Source: Saxidomus purpurata (lineage: Eukaryota; Mollusca; Bivalvia; Venerida; Veneridae). Taken from it: a stretch of DNA of 64,000 nucleotides. The position numbers and the translations under genes were made by a program. The stretch covers positions 27,248,630-27,312,629 of the forward strand of contig JAFMSR010000019.1 in the NCBI GenBank assembly GCA_022818135.1. Direction: 5' to 3'. Below, in pieces: positions 52,501 to 57,392 of this stretch (position 1 is the first letter of the stretch; every line of letters starts with the position of its first letter). A model generated the notes under the pieces. It was given only the letters and a program-made list of their open reading frames with translations, was not told the origin of the DNA and searched no databases.

Positions 52501-55090
52501 GAGGAATTGTACATATACTGTTGCTTACCATTATTCTTATTTCTTCAAGAATAATGTGGAGCCGCTGTAGCGCAGTAATTGTGCGTTTGGTTCAAGATCG
52601 ATTGATCAAGGGGTCGAGTGTTTAACAAATATGCCGGCTGTGCAAAGGATATGCATGTGTAGTGCAAATAATATAGAACCACCTACACCATGTTAAATAC
52701 CTATGAACAGACCTATGTCTATAAAGGACTAAGTGTCTAATCGAGATTAATTTGATCTAAAGTGAGCCTCCAGAGCAATTAATATAAGTTGTCTTAATTT
52801 TTTTGGGAATTAAAAAAATAAATAGATTTGTTTAAATCAATGGAATATAGGTATTTTAGTGTTTAAACAATTAATAAAAAGTTTTAAAGGATATGTCACA
52901 GGTAGAACTTGATTAATCTGCTATTAATCTGCTATTTTAACATTTCAGGAAACAATGCATCTGACACGTAAGTACGAGATTGTAGATATATGTGACCTCT
53001 TTGAAATAGAGTAACAATGATGACCTTTTACAATACGAAAAATGAAGCATTGAATATTGAATATAAATATCAGACATATAAAAGGAATAACCAATTGTAG
53101 AATAACAATTACGAGTTTTAAGATAAAAACAACAAAACATTACATAACATTTGCAACGTATAAAATTAAGCAACGATTGACATATATGGCATATATACGA
53201 CAAAGAATTTTGAAAAGATTGCAGCTACTGTATTATTTAATCAAATAACTCGGTATAATTTATGTATAATATCTTTAAGTCTTATTGCTTTAAGTTTTTG
53301 TTGTGTCAGACTGGTATTGAGTCTGCATGTATTGGAGAGAATGTTTTTACATCTGTTTAAATAGCCAGGTCCATTCAGACTCGTATATAGAGAATGTTTA
53401 AACATCTGTTTGAAGAACCCTATCCGGGCAGACTCATATAAAAGAGAATGTTTTACATCTGTTAAAGAATCGAGTCAATGCTGACGCACAGGATACACTT
53501 TTTTACATCTGTTAAAGAATCGAATATTATTGAAATACGTTTTTCCTTGGTATCAATGGCGCTTCGTCACGAGAATTGGTTCTCAGAAAGTGTTTCTGAT
53601 TTTTTTTTCTCATTGAAAAATACAGCACTGCACATTATCATATAAGATGACCGTCGACGCGCGAAAATGTACCTTCGGACATTTGTTACATTATTCGACA
53701 ATAATTGATTAAAAAAAACATAAAATTTACCTTTTTGTCACCCTCTTTAAATGCAAAACTAATCTTAAAAACTGTTAGCCACTATATTTTCTATTGGCTT
53801 CACAATCCTCCAAGACCAATACTATGGCAACAGAGATTTGAAATTATTTTGACTATACCCTATAAAAAGGCATATCGTAGTAAGAAGACATGAAATAGTT
53901 AACCAGATATGATACATATTGAAAGAGTATATAATGTTGGAACCAAAAGTAAATGATGCTGTTAGTAAATGATTACCGGAATAGTTTGCTGCCCATGTAA
54001 ATTGAAGTGAGTTTTGACGTCAAAATGTGGAATATGACGTCATTTTTAGAGTGAACAGTGACGCCTTAGGCATACTTTTTCAAAATGTTGTAGTTGTGTA
54101 TGTACTGGACACAGGTAACTGAAATTTTCCAATATTGATATTGAAATATCGTTTGTTCAAAACATGCAAGCAAGCTAGTTTCCAAGTATTGTGTCCAAAG
54201 GCCCATTTTCCCGTGTCGCTGGTCAAATGTAATTAAGATTTTTAAAGCTCTTTTTTAAAGATAACGGTATATTTCGCCTGTAAGATATTTTCCTTCCAAA
54301 TACAAATGATGCGAATACATATAATTGTAACATGAACACTGTTCATGAGTCTGTAATGTAGACGCTGATTGACATACATACCCTAAGAACGTGATGTTTG
54401 CAATTTTTGTTTGCGTGCTAGTCGTGAAATATGGTTACGAAAATAAATTGTTTTCAATGGAACCTGTCTTCTTCAGTAGGCCGCTTTAAAGAAAACTTGT
54501 TTAGAATATATTAACAGCTGCGTTTTTCTTTGGTCAGTAGTCTAGACTACTGAATTACTTGTGTCTTGATTTTAGAAAAAATAAGATAGTTACACATTTA
54601 TTACGTTTGAATGGTAACAGACAACATTTTCATAGGCTTTACACAATGTATGTGATCGCAAAATTTCAATTGAATCCGTGGCTCAAACTTATAGCTTTTC
54701 CAGATTCGATATTTAAGTACATATGCAAAGTCTTTTGTCACTGACATTTTATATGTATTTTCTATATTGCGCAGATCGCATATCTATGATACGATACATG
54801 AGGTGGCGGCAAACAGGTCTCATTACGCTATGTCCATGCCAGATAGATGTAAGTATCCATTCGTTCCATTCCGTTTACTCATAAGTCGTAGAAGTGTATT
54901 TTTACAATGATACCGATATGTCGACATAATTTGTTCTACTTGTGAAAATGTGTGTATATTTGTGCATAAACACGTGCTTGTAGCGTTTGGTGGCGCATGC
55001 TCTGTATATGAATATGCTTTTTATTTATTATTTTATCTCATTTTAGCTGCGGTTAAGAAAGTTAAAACAGATGGTCACAAACCCTATTAG
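16432..55090 (+). CDS. Main gene: multi-EGF, single-pass receptor with ITAM-like tail
   Basis: Gene-level entry; exons follow separately. The 28 phase-consistent coding exons are 16432-16540; nine of 150 bp from 21781 to 27266; 29981-30118; 30357-30491; 33042-33176; 33569-33715; 34248-34388; 35145-35161 joined to 40721-40847 (interrupted by a transposon); 41012-41100; 41442-41527; 41832-42163; 43166-43241; 43395-43450; 44406-44490; 44948-45094; 51311-51361; 52172-52245; 52949-52967; 54775-54848; 55047-55090. They total 3432 coding bases. Order: signal peptide, 15 calcium-binding or related EGFs, SEA-like module with RRKR site, two more EGFs, transmembrane helix, tail with several tyrosines. 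All EGF exons are phase 1-1, so they can be lost or gained without frame shift. It resembles multi-EGF/fibrillin-like and MEGF/Draper-like receptors in layout, not in proven homology. Exons between 16540 and 21781 could have been missed. Confidence 0.75.
16985..18460. repeat. 45-bp minisatellite in intron 1 (copy 1)
   Basis: The unit is CAGCATATACGAATGTTATT followed by ACAAATGTATGTCCTAACGAAAAAG or variants. The core (about 17165-17640) has about 11 units nearly identical at 45 bases; the flanks carry diverged units with GTAATTAGATAGGTTTGTCC in the middle. Because 45 is a multiple of three, several frames on both strands stay open for 130-270 codons (15-residue periodicity); those are artefacts of the period, not genes. 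It lies in the first intron of the main gene. Confidence 0.9.
18595..19769 (+). repeat. Duplicated 5' region, copy 2
   Basis: Matches 14995-15270 and 16246-16760 in order and orientation (TATGCGTACAG, TTTGCGATCGTCGTA, CAGAGCAGCGG, ATAATGTGTTCTTCTTCT, then the signal exon and the start of intron 1). It lacks the 970-base fold-back block of copy 1, so it shows the pre-insertion arrangement. Confidence 0.85.
19070..19178 (+). pseudogene. Decayed copy of signal exon 1
   Basis: 109 bases align end to end with 16432-16540: MLLLMDRKTNKQKR start, then VLMLLFVKAAT. The Cys codon TGC near the end has become TGA (19169-19171), and the donor is changed from GTAAGT to GTTAGT. Both changes argue that this copy no longer makes a functional first exon, although the hydrophobic core is intact. 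A start here would give a short secreted-type peptide at most. Confidence 0.8.
19770..20345. repeat. 45-bp diverged minisatellite (copy 2)
   Basis: Repeats of GCAGCATATACGAATGTAAT, TTAGATAGGTTTGTCCTAACG and AAACG with a period near 45 bases and many substitutions, equivalent in position to the array after copy 1. It has no homogeneous core like that at 17165-17640. A stray related unit lies near 20735-20790. Confidence 0.85.
20351..21159. other. Intron sequence before the EGF array
   Basis: No exon with suitable acceptor, donor and phase 1-1 frame was found. The one acceptor-like site I tested (CATCAG near 20476) leads to a stop without a donor. Confidence 0.4.
21781..21930 (+). CDS. Exon 2: tandem EGF 1
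   Basis: Acceptor TTACCAG and donor G|GTATTA, phase 1-1. Calcium-binding EGF: DINEC start, six Cys with spacing x10, x5, x8, x1, x15. It matches the Asp/Asn beta-hydroxylation pattern C-x-N-x4-Y-x-C-x-C. Distinct residues in this copy: QNCSDHGNC and a C-terminal WNIT sequon. Potential N-glycosylation at NIT, NCS, NAT and NIT. Confidence 0.9.
22577..22726 (+). CDS. Exon 3: tandem EGF 2
   Basis: Same splice sites and phase 1-1 as its neighbours. The copy reads PNCSDHGNC and ends NATDPWNVTC, so it keeps the beta-hydroxylation pattern and four sequons. It differs from tandem EGF 1 mainly by Q to P, Q to P before Trp, and I to V. Confidence 0.9.
23112..23261 (+). CDS. Exon 4: tandem EGF 3
   Basis: Phase 1-1, 150 bp. 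Reads PNCSGHGNC (Asp of the first two copies replaced by Gly) and ATDQWNVTC. All six Cys and the DINEC calcium motif are intact. Separated from the previous exon by the short (535-bp) unit. Confidence 0.9.
23908..24057 (+). CDS. Exon 5: tandem EGF 4
   Basis: Phase 1-1, 150 bp. The only copy with HGKC, which removes the N-C-S sequon before the third Cys, and with NTT in place of NAT (sequon kept). Calcium and hydroxylation motifs intact. Confidence 0.9.
24443..24592 (+). CDS. Exon 6: tandem EGF 5
   Basis: Phase 1-1, 150 bp. Reads PSCSGHGNC and CDCDDGF (Glu to Asp). All Cys present; calcium-binding and hydroxylation motifs kept. Confidence 0.9.
24981..25130 (+). CDS. Exon 7: tandem EGF 6
   Basis: Phase 1-1, 150 bp. 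Reads QNCSGHGNCRNTVGRYTC: Ser to Arg after the third Cys (losing that sequon) and Gly to Arg before Tyr. A charged patch is thus peculiar to this copy. All Cys are intact. Confidence 0.9.
25783..25932 (+). CDS. Exon 8: tandem EGF 7
   Basis: Phase 1-1, 150 bp. Reads PNCSGHGNCSN and ends ATDPWNVTC, a near-consensus copy. It follows the long 802-bp unit. Confidence 0.9.
26321..26470 (+). CDS. Exon 9: tandem EGF 8
   Basis: Phase 1-1, 150 bp. Ends WNVKC instead of WNVTC, so the last sequon is lost in this copy only. All Cys and the calcium motif are intact. Confidence 0.9.
27117..27266 (+). CDS. Exon 10: tandem EGF 9 (last)
   Basis: Phase 1-1, 150 bp. The most changed copy: QNCSGHGNCINTVGGFIC (Ser to Ile, Tyr-Thr to Phe-Ile), still fitting the hydroxylation pattern with Phe in place of Tyr. 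All six Cys are intact. Confidence 0.9.
27918..28276 (-). pseudogene. THAP-domain remnant, probably from a transposase
   Basis: On the - strand a frame reads SKHFTKEYF, then RRALLNSVVPSAFNW, then an acidic and basic tail (NAASEDGEIVHAEI). The pair SKHF plus L-x4-(A/S)-V-V/x-P-S-x-F is the C-terminal half of the zinc-binding THAP domain (C-x2-H and AVPTIF box). The Cys codon expected before SKHF is TGA (complement of 28200-28202) and the N-terminal Cys pair is not found, so the copy is dead. THAP domains occur in P-type transposases and in host factors; in an intron among repeats the former is more likely. Confidence 0.45.
28730..28917. mobile_element. Fold-back MITE, about 50-bp arms
   Basis: GATTTTGACATTTGCGACCG and the following CGTATACACGGTTTTAATGG pair imperfectly with CCATTAAAAAACCGTATATA and the following CAGTCGCAAATATCAAAATT. 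Outer sequences GAATAGGGTTAATAA and GACCCTATATTATCC also pair. Intronic, non-coding. Confidence 0.8.
28918..29980. other. Intron sequence
   Basis: No exon recognised. Contains the CT dinucleotide run at 29007-29028. Confidence 0.4.
29007..29028. repeat. (CT)n microsatellite
   Basis: About eleven CT dinucleotides after ACGTGA, in the intron between exons 10 and 11. Likely length-variable. Confidence 0.9.
29981..30118 (+). CDS. Exon 11: EGF-like domain
   Basis: Acceptor TTATTTTTAG, donor G|GTAAGC, phase 1-1, 138 bp. Reads DKNECDD at the start, then C-QFGH-C, VIGGWNC, CDPGYY, ending MYTCFG. Six Cys in EGF spacing and a DxNEC calcium motif. Clearly more diverged than the tandem copies. Confidence 0.85.
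30357..30491 (+). CDS. Exon 12: EGF-like domain
   Basis: Acceptor TTTTCTTCTAG, donor G|GTGTGT, phase 1-1, 135 bp. DEDECKTN start, CSNGGTC, VNTKGNWTC, KCPHGYE, closing with DCRG. Six Cys; Trp occupies the aromatic position of the hydroxylation pattern. Closest to exon 13 (33042) in length and pattern. Confidence 0.85.
30492..32108. other. Intron 12, no exon seen
   Basis: 1.6 kb without a phase 1-1 exon. Open frames of about 60-124 codons on both strands around 31400-31960 lack splice context and motifs. Confidence 0.4.
32109..32145 (+). pseudogene. Truncated EGF exon relic
   Basis: After an acceptor (TTTTCGTCTAG) the frame reads DTCSNGGTCQN and then TAA. CSNGGTC is identical to the start of exon 12, but the first Cys segment is missing and the exon stops after 12 codons. 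It reads as a decayed extra EGF exon. Normal splicing would pass over it, as exons 12 and 13 are both phase 1. Confidence 0.7.
32164..32270 (+). mobile_element. tRNA-derived SINE head
   Basis: AAGCTCAGTCGG fits a Pol III A box and GGATTCGAGTCCC a B box. An anticodon-stem-like TCGC/GCGA pair with a CCCGTAA loop lies between them, and the segment ends GGCTGCACATG. Arms do not pair fully, so it is not a functional tRNA. Only the tRNA-like head is clear; the tail boundary is uncertain. It sits about 20 bases after the EGF exon relic. Confidence 0.7.
33042..33176 (+). CDS. Exon 13: EGF-like domain
   Basis: Acceptor TATCTTTATAG, donor G|GTGAGT, phase 1-1, 135 bp. DVNECKHS start, CSNGGSC, VNIPGSWKC, NCPYGFE, sequons NET and NCT at the end. 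Six Cys. Probably a duplicate of exon 12. Confidence 0.85.
33569..33715 (+). CDS. Exon 14: EGF-like domain
   Basis: Acceptor ATTTTTCAG, donor G|GTATTT, phase 1-1, 147 bp. DINECKSSDFSC start, a longer second loop (CEGDNNSSRC), LPGRWKCAC, then KGYKTNNISETYRVC. Six Cys and a calcium motif; sequons NSS and NIS. Confidence 0.85.
33809..34158. mobile_element. TTAA-type MITE, copy B (intronic)
   Basis: Begins TTAAAGAGGCACTCCCTAAA and shares CATCATCGGTAAAATC, GCAATACCGTTAAAC and ATTGAACACATTA with copies A and C. The right end (GGTGCCCCTTTAT) is a decayed match to the left end. It lies in the intron between exons 14 and 15. Confidence 0.75.
34248..34388 (+). CDS. Exon 15: EGF-like domain
   Basis: Acceptor TGTGTTTAG, donor G|GTATGT, phase 1-1, 141 bp. 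DIDECRDGHASC start, CEGGEC, RNTVGGWYC, ECPDGYT, NSSAKSSG, ending AICTG. Six Cys. Its exit phase also matches exon 17, which matters because exon 16 is interrupted. Confidence 0.85.
34900..35065. repeat. GCGAA-rich dispersed repeat
   Basis: TTCGCGAAAGTT, AATTCGCGAAAATAGCGAAA and ATCGCGAATGTTACC recur with imperfect inverted symmetry. Looks like a fragment of a dispersed non-coding element; boundaries are not clear. Confidence 0.45.
35145..35161 (+). CDS. Exon 16, left part: EGF-like domain cut by transposon
   Basis: After acceptor ATTTCAG the frame reads DIDECV and then runs into the transposon end, whose CAGTAG supplies an in-frame stop. The rest of the exon is at 40721-40847. Without the 5557-bp insert and one TA copy the exon is 144 bp, phase 1-1, with six Cys. 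The allele as assembled cannot encode this EGF as a contiguous exon, but skipping from exon 15 to exon 17 keeps the frame. Confidence 0.8.
35188..35350. repeat. Left subterminal repeats of the transposon
   Basis: Short units ACACGAT, ACGCACGAT and ACGCACGTTA recur about every 8-12 bases. They are candidate transposase-binding repeats. The same words occur at the right end in partly direct, partly inverted orientation. Confidence 0.8.
36770..37050 (+). mobile_element. tRNA-derived SINE inside the transposon
   Basis: TTAGTCTAGTGGTTTAGG matches a Pol III A box region and GAAGGTTCGAAGCCC a B box. Between them TTTGGAG resembles a tRNA-Pro(TGG) anticodon loop. The body of about 200 bases ends near GCACTTTACCTTTTACTTTT, a plausible simple tail. 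Stem pairing is poor, so it is not a tRNA gene. Its presence means that the transposon carries a nested SINE. Confidence 0.75.
37564..37618 (+). repeat. 55-bp segment shared with 3440-3494
   Basis: Copy inside the transposon of the segment found inverted at 3440-3494. Confidence 0.75.
40093..40153. repeat. GGGGACGTTTTGG short tandem repeat
   Basis: Four near-copies of GGGGACGTTTTGGT within about 60 bases, in the right part of the transposon. Confidence 0.85.
40500..40692. repeat. Right subterminal repeats of the transposon
   Basis: Words ATCGTGTATCGTGTAT, ATACACGATATACGAT and ACGCACGTTATACGC follow each other up to the right inverted terminal repeat. The first part is in reverse orientation to the second, giving local palindromes. 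Confidence 0.8.
40721..40847 (+). CDS. Exon 16, right part: EGF-like domain
   Basis: Directly after the TA duplicate the frame resumes with TTLKDISC, then LDASEC, VNTVGSWKC, ICSDGFT, sequon NKT, closing Cys in KTCDG, and donor G|GTAAGA, phase 1. Joined to 35145-35161 this gives all six EGF Cys with no indel. In the assembled allele there is no acceptor close enough upstream that I can identify to use this part alone. Confidence 0.8.
41012..41100 (+). CDS. Exon 17: SEA-like module, part 1
   Basis: Acceptor TTTGTTTCAG, donor AAG|GTAAAC, enters phase 1, exits phase 0, 89 bp. Reads DYQYVASIRFLLSGEIKDV, then SEIKIAIQQK. A predicted beta strand (YVASIRFLL) and amphipathic helix fit the start of a SEA-type alpha/beta fold, which often sits next to EGFs close to the membrane; the assignment is tentative. 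Confidence 0.75.
41442..41527 (+). CDS. Exon 18: SEA-like module, part 2
   Basis: Acceptor CCTTTTTCAG, donor AAG|GTAATT, phase 0 to 2, 86 bp. Reads ITEMYIDAFNDPSVW, then IEILKIIGLPTTTR. It continues the helix of exon 17. The junction with exon 19 builds the basic cluster. Confidence 0.75.
41832..42163 (+). CDS. Exon 19: SEA-like module end, RRKR site and EGF
   Basis: Acceptor TTTTGTTTAG, donor G|GTATTT, phase 2 to 1, 332 bp. Opens with RRKRS across the splice junction, a furin-type R-x-K/R-R motif, then beta-rich sequence (TIKTLYVVHTATE, ETVYREDHSC). The last 45 residues form an EGF-like set of six Cys (ICETNKNDC, TTTTC, GQLVCKC, RTSCIG). A nearer upstream acceptor (ATTTCAG at 41803-41809) would give an in-frame TAG, so the later one was chosen. 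Proprotein cleavage here would leave a non-covalent or disulfide-linked heterodimer; that is inference. Confidence 0.8.
42180..42560. repeat. Degenerate repeat, GTTTCACATTGACCGTGT type
   Basis: Words TGTTTCACAT, GACTGTGT, GACCGTGT and TTTGTCAC recur irregularly. Two larger blocks of about 115 bases (42245-42330 and 42360-42440) share CCATGTTTCACATCTTT-GAGATTC. Intronic. Confidence 0.7.
43166..43241 (+). CDS. Exon 20: juxtamembrane EGF, first part
   Basis: Acceptor TTTCTACCTGTAG, donor GG|GTAAAT, phase 1 to 2, 76 bp. Reads DPCHNSKCHETSTC, then HWNNDDGYKCG: four of the six EGF Cys, without the calcium motif. The donor one base earlier would shift the frame to a stop in exon 21, so GG|GTAAAT is preferred. 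Confidence 0.8.
43395..43450 (+). CDS. Exon 21: juxtamembrane EGF, second part
   Basis: Acceptor TAATTTGCAG, donor A|GTAAGT, phase 2 to 1, 56 bp. Reads CQEGRIGDYCTEIDPVYI and supplies the last two EGF Cys in the usual C-x-x-G-x-x-G-x-x-C form, then the stalk before the membrane. Confidence 0.8.
43708..43883. mobile_element. MITE, TAAACTCCG type
   Basis: Ends TAAACTCCGTATATAACGAA and the imperfect reverse complement TTCGTTACTGAAGGAGTTTA; 176 bp. Part of a related sequence (GTAAACTCCGTATAAC) occurs near 42779. Intronic, non-coding. Confidence 0.65.
43905..44362. mobile_element. TTAA-type MITE, copy C (intronic, decayed)
   Basis: Shares CATCATCAGTAAAACC, ATCGCAGTATCGTTTAAC, GGATAGCGATTTATTGCA and TTAATTGAACACATTAA with the other copies and ends GGGTGTCCCTTTTT. 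The left end is eroded. It lies between the last EGF exon and the transmembrane exon. Confidence 0.7.
44406..44490 (+). CDS. Exon 22: transmembrane helix
   Basis: Acceptor TTATAATACAG, donor AG|GTAAGA, phase 1 to 2, 85 bp. Reads KKQTT, then LIAMGSSLGGLVLILASIIC, then GVCR. About 22 hydrophobic residues with a small-x3-small pattern (GSSLGG) that could favour helix pairing. The next exon starts with the basic WRTAKIKK, so the orientation is type I, with the tail in the cytosol. Confidence 0.85.
44948..45094 (+). CDS. Exon 23: cytoplasmic juxtamembrane region
   Basis: Acceptor TTAATATAG, donor AG|GTAATA, phase 2-2, 147 bp. Reads WRTAKIKKAEKILKRHMD, then a polar segment ending GDSSRYNQR. The donor and following bases (AGGTAATACTAATACATGAT) are identical to a stretch of the 57-bp minisatellite that begins here, so the array appears to have grown from this exon-intron border. 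Confidence 0.8.
45100..49545. repeat. 57-bp minisatellite, about 77 units, in intron 23
   Basis: The unit is GACAGTCGTAATAGCGGGGA, CTCTCTCTGTAGGCATAGGT, AGTACTTATACATGATG (57 bases) with common alternatives AGTACTAATA and CATGATAG. Higher-order blocks start with CAGTCGCAATAGCGGGACTC at 45971, 46425 and 47221. A divergent unit (GATACAGAGGGGAAG) occurs once near each edge (about 45160 and 49490). Long - strand open frames (up to 286 codons, 19-residue period) result from 57 being a multiple of three and are not called as genes. Confidence 0.95.
49546..51310. other. Rest of intron 23
   Basis: No exon with phase 2-2 and good sites found. A TTTCAG at 50479-50484 is followed by a short open stretch, but its only donor gives the wrong phase. 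Confidence 0.45.
51311..51361 (+). CDS. Exon 24: cytoplasmic tail
   Basis: Acceptor TGATTTATAG, donor CG|GTATGT, phase 2-2, 51 bp. Reads KSEDVLPTEMSHYNVTR. Contains one tyrosine (HYNV), a YxxV-type site. A small symmetric exon that could be skipped in frame. Confidence 0.75.
51362..52171. other. Intron 24
   Basis: AT-rich, no further exon or repeat recognised. Confidence 0.45.
52172..52245 (+). CDS. Exon 25: cytoplasmic tail, first ITAM half
   Basis: Acceptor TGTATTTCAG, donor C|GTAATG, phase 2 to 1, 74 bp. Reads QNTHQLEIYEPEPDYQDN, then QYTSLE. Three tyrosines in acidic context; YTSL is a YxxL motif. If the donor is not used, the frame runs on through YIKVL and ends at TAA about 63 bases later (stop near 52300), giving a possible alternative C-terminus without the second ITAM half. 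Confidence 0.75.
52556..52790 (+). mobile_element. tRNA-derived SINE, degenerate
   Basis: GCCGCTGTAGCGCAGTAATT resembles a tRNA 5' half with A box, and GATCAAGGGGTCGAG a worn B box. It is followed by a body with CCTACACCATGTTAAATACC and GACCTATGTCTATAAAGGAC. Intronic; boundaries approximate. Confidence 0.5.
52949..52967 (+). CDS. Exon 26: 19-nt micro-exon
   Basis: Acceptor AACATTTCAG, donor AC|GTAAGT, both strong. Phase 1 in, phase 2 out, so it is needed to connect exon 25 (exits phase 1) to exon 27 (enters phase 2). Encodes most of RNNASDT, the spacer of the ITAM-like pair. Skipping it shifts the frame of exons 27 and 28 and removes YDTI. Confidence 0.7.
52968..54774. other. Intron 26
   Basis: No exon seen. 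At about 53335-53525 three to four diverged units containing GAGAATGTTTTTACATCTGT and TCAGACTC-TATA recur every 55-65 bases, a small tandem repeat. Open frames here are short and lack motifs. Confidence 0.5.
54775..54848 (+). CDS. Exon 27: cytoplasmic tail, second ITAM half
   Basis: Acceptor TATTGCGCAG, donor T|GTAAGT, phase 2 to 1, 74 bp. Reads SHIYDTIHEVAANRSHYAM, then SMPDR. YDTI is a YxxI motif 11 residues after the YTSL of exon 25, which meets the ITAM spacing rule YxxL/I-x(6-12)-YxxL/I. Confidence 0.8.
55047..55090 (+). CDS. Exon 28: last coding exon
   Basis: Acceptor CATTTTAG, then SAVKKVKTDGHKPY and TAG at 55088-55090. Phase 1 entry agrees with exon 27. The C-terminus is basic. Candidate poly(A) signals AATAAA follow at 55257 and 55507. 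Confidence 0.8.
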
Positions 55091-57301
55091 AACTTGAGAC
55101 TGAGGGGAAGTGCACTGTGAGGGCAAATGTTGTTATGGATTTCAGACTAATGCCGTCCACAGACCATCAACATATGCAGTTAAATACAATATACAATTGA
55201 CTGGGATTCCATAAATAATGGATCCATATATATGTTTGCTTATAGGTCTTCGTTGTAATAAAATATCAGAAAACGTTTGTGTATTGCATGTGCATTGTAC
55301 ATTACAGTGTAACATAACGTATCGTCATAATCAATAAGCACATCCTTTGAAATTCATGTTAAGTTGTGGTTACCAAATTGTTAACTAGATGTTTGTGCAT
55401 ATCATGTAACAAATTATCATAATTGTTCATACGTGTATGTCATGTGTTTTAAGTTCAGTTTTCCCGCAATTTGACATGACAGTAGTTAGAATGTGTATTA
55501 ATTTTGAATAAAATTGACAAATGATTGTTCGTTTTGTTAATCATTTAGATATGTTCCTGAAAGCACCATCCTGGCAATATTACGATATATTTTGAAAAAA
55601 CATATTCAGGTCGCTTCTATAAAAAACGTGAAATGTAATCTGTATCAGACATTACTTCAGATAAAGTCAAATACTCTAGACATGGTGCATTATTAAACAG
55701 ATCTAGAAAAGAAAACATTGTTCGTTTTTACGAACAAAAAATCGCAATTAGCCATCAATTCAGCTTTTGCTAATTATTGTTCCAGAAAAGTTCTTCGACC
55801 TTTTCTTTATTTAACACATAGCTGTACATTTAGTAGACAATAACTATGGAACAATTCTTCTGTGACATATATACGTCGTGTATATTGTATAAAGTGACAT
55901 TATTTTCTGCAAATTCTTATTCATTTATTCATTTCAAAATTATAAATGTAATAGTTACATTCACACGTTTATCACAAAGCTAAATGAAAAATGCAAAAGG
56001 AGAAGAGATTCTGAACTATTCGACATTGATTCAATTTTACGCTAAAATAAAAATATTTGACTTATATGACCGGCACAATACCGAACAAATAATCACTTCT
56101 TGTCTATCATTAGCTAGTACAATGCAGGCCGGGGTTTTGTTTGTAGGTATTTAATATGGTCTATGTTGTTCTATGCTATTTGCATTATACATGTATATAC
56201 CATTTATACCTGTTAAGCTATATGTACCTTAAATGGTTCGCCAGTTGATTTGTATAATGTTCAAGAAATATTTTTTGACACGGATACCTGTAGCTTAATA
56301 CCGATTCATTTAAACAAATACACTTGCAAAGATATCAGTTAGAACAGGGACGTTTGAAATAACGTAGAATACATTTTGATCTGTATAACAATACATGTAT
56401 CATGACGTCAAAAATATTGTGCCACATGAGAAAAATTAATTGTCCAGGGAGTAATTAAACCGCTGCATCTATTTACCTTTGACAGCTTTTTTGTATGTAA
56501 AACTTTGTTTATGTTAAAATTGGAAGAGTAAACTACCGTTCTAATAGTTAGTTATAAACTTCTCAGGCCTTTGGTCTTTGTTGCCAATAACTGCTTATTA
56601 GAACTCCAAAATAATTGTTTACTACACAATGAACAACGCTTAAATGGATAATATTACTTTACTAACACGTACTGTATGTATCATTAGAAAACCTTTATTG
56701 CAGAACTAAATGTAATTTGATCTCAAATAAATAACCTTTCTTAAACAAAACAATCGCAAATGCTTGTCATTTACTGACAGTTATAAAAAGGGTTCAAATA
56801 ATGTAGCGTAGGTGTTCGATCTAGTGACACGAGTATTTGACATAGATGAACAAGTAGTTAAGTAACTGAAATTCGCCATGCCATAATTTTCCGACTGTGA
56901 TGGCTTCCGAGGGTTCAATTTAGTGGCAAGATAAAAGCATATTTGACATTGACGAACATTAATACTTACTCAACACAATTTTATATATCCAATCAAAAAG
57001 TCAAGTTACTGTAGAATGCCACGTTATAATGCATTTTCCTATTGCTGTTTAAAACTGAAGTGCAGTAAGTCTTGTTGGTTTTTACGTCAACAATTTTCAG
57101 TTTAACAGATTGCCCGCAATCACTGTGTTGATAACACTATCTGTTTCAATTACTTGTCCTATCTTTTACTAACATATTTTATGAAAATTATCAGTACATT
57201 TTATAAACGGGCTTTTCATGTAGCGGACTGATTAATATCATAACAAATACGTAATATTTTATGCTTTGTTTTAACTAACTAGTAAGCTTTTGCTGCAAAA
57301 C
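55091..57301. other. 3' UTR of main gene and intergenic DNA
   Basis: AATAAA at 55257-55262 and 55507-55512 could end the transcript. Beyond about 55600 I see no exon, RNA gene or strong repeat. The last few hundred bases before 57302 presumably hold the promoter of the next gene. Confidence 0.5.
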
Positions 57302-57392
57302 ATGTCATTACCAATGGGTAAACGGACACATCGGATGTTAGTGGAAATAATATTGATTAGTTTGCTTGTTGAAGCAACAGTACGTGGAATTG
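57302..57392 (+). CDS. Second gene, exon 1: signal peptide
   Basis: ATG at 57302, 30 codons plus one base to donor G|GTAAGT, phase 1. Reads MSLPMGKRTHRMLVE, then IILISLLVEATVRGIG. The layout (basic n-region with K-R-T-x-R-M, hydrophobic core, V-E-A) resembles MAFK..LLFVEAAS of 16432-16540, and the end GIG|GTAAGT matches VIG|GTAAGT. It is therefore probably a paralogous first exon, followed by the AMOP-type exon at 58188. Confidence 0.7.
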
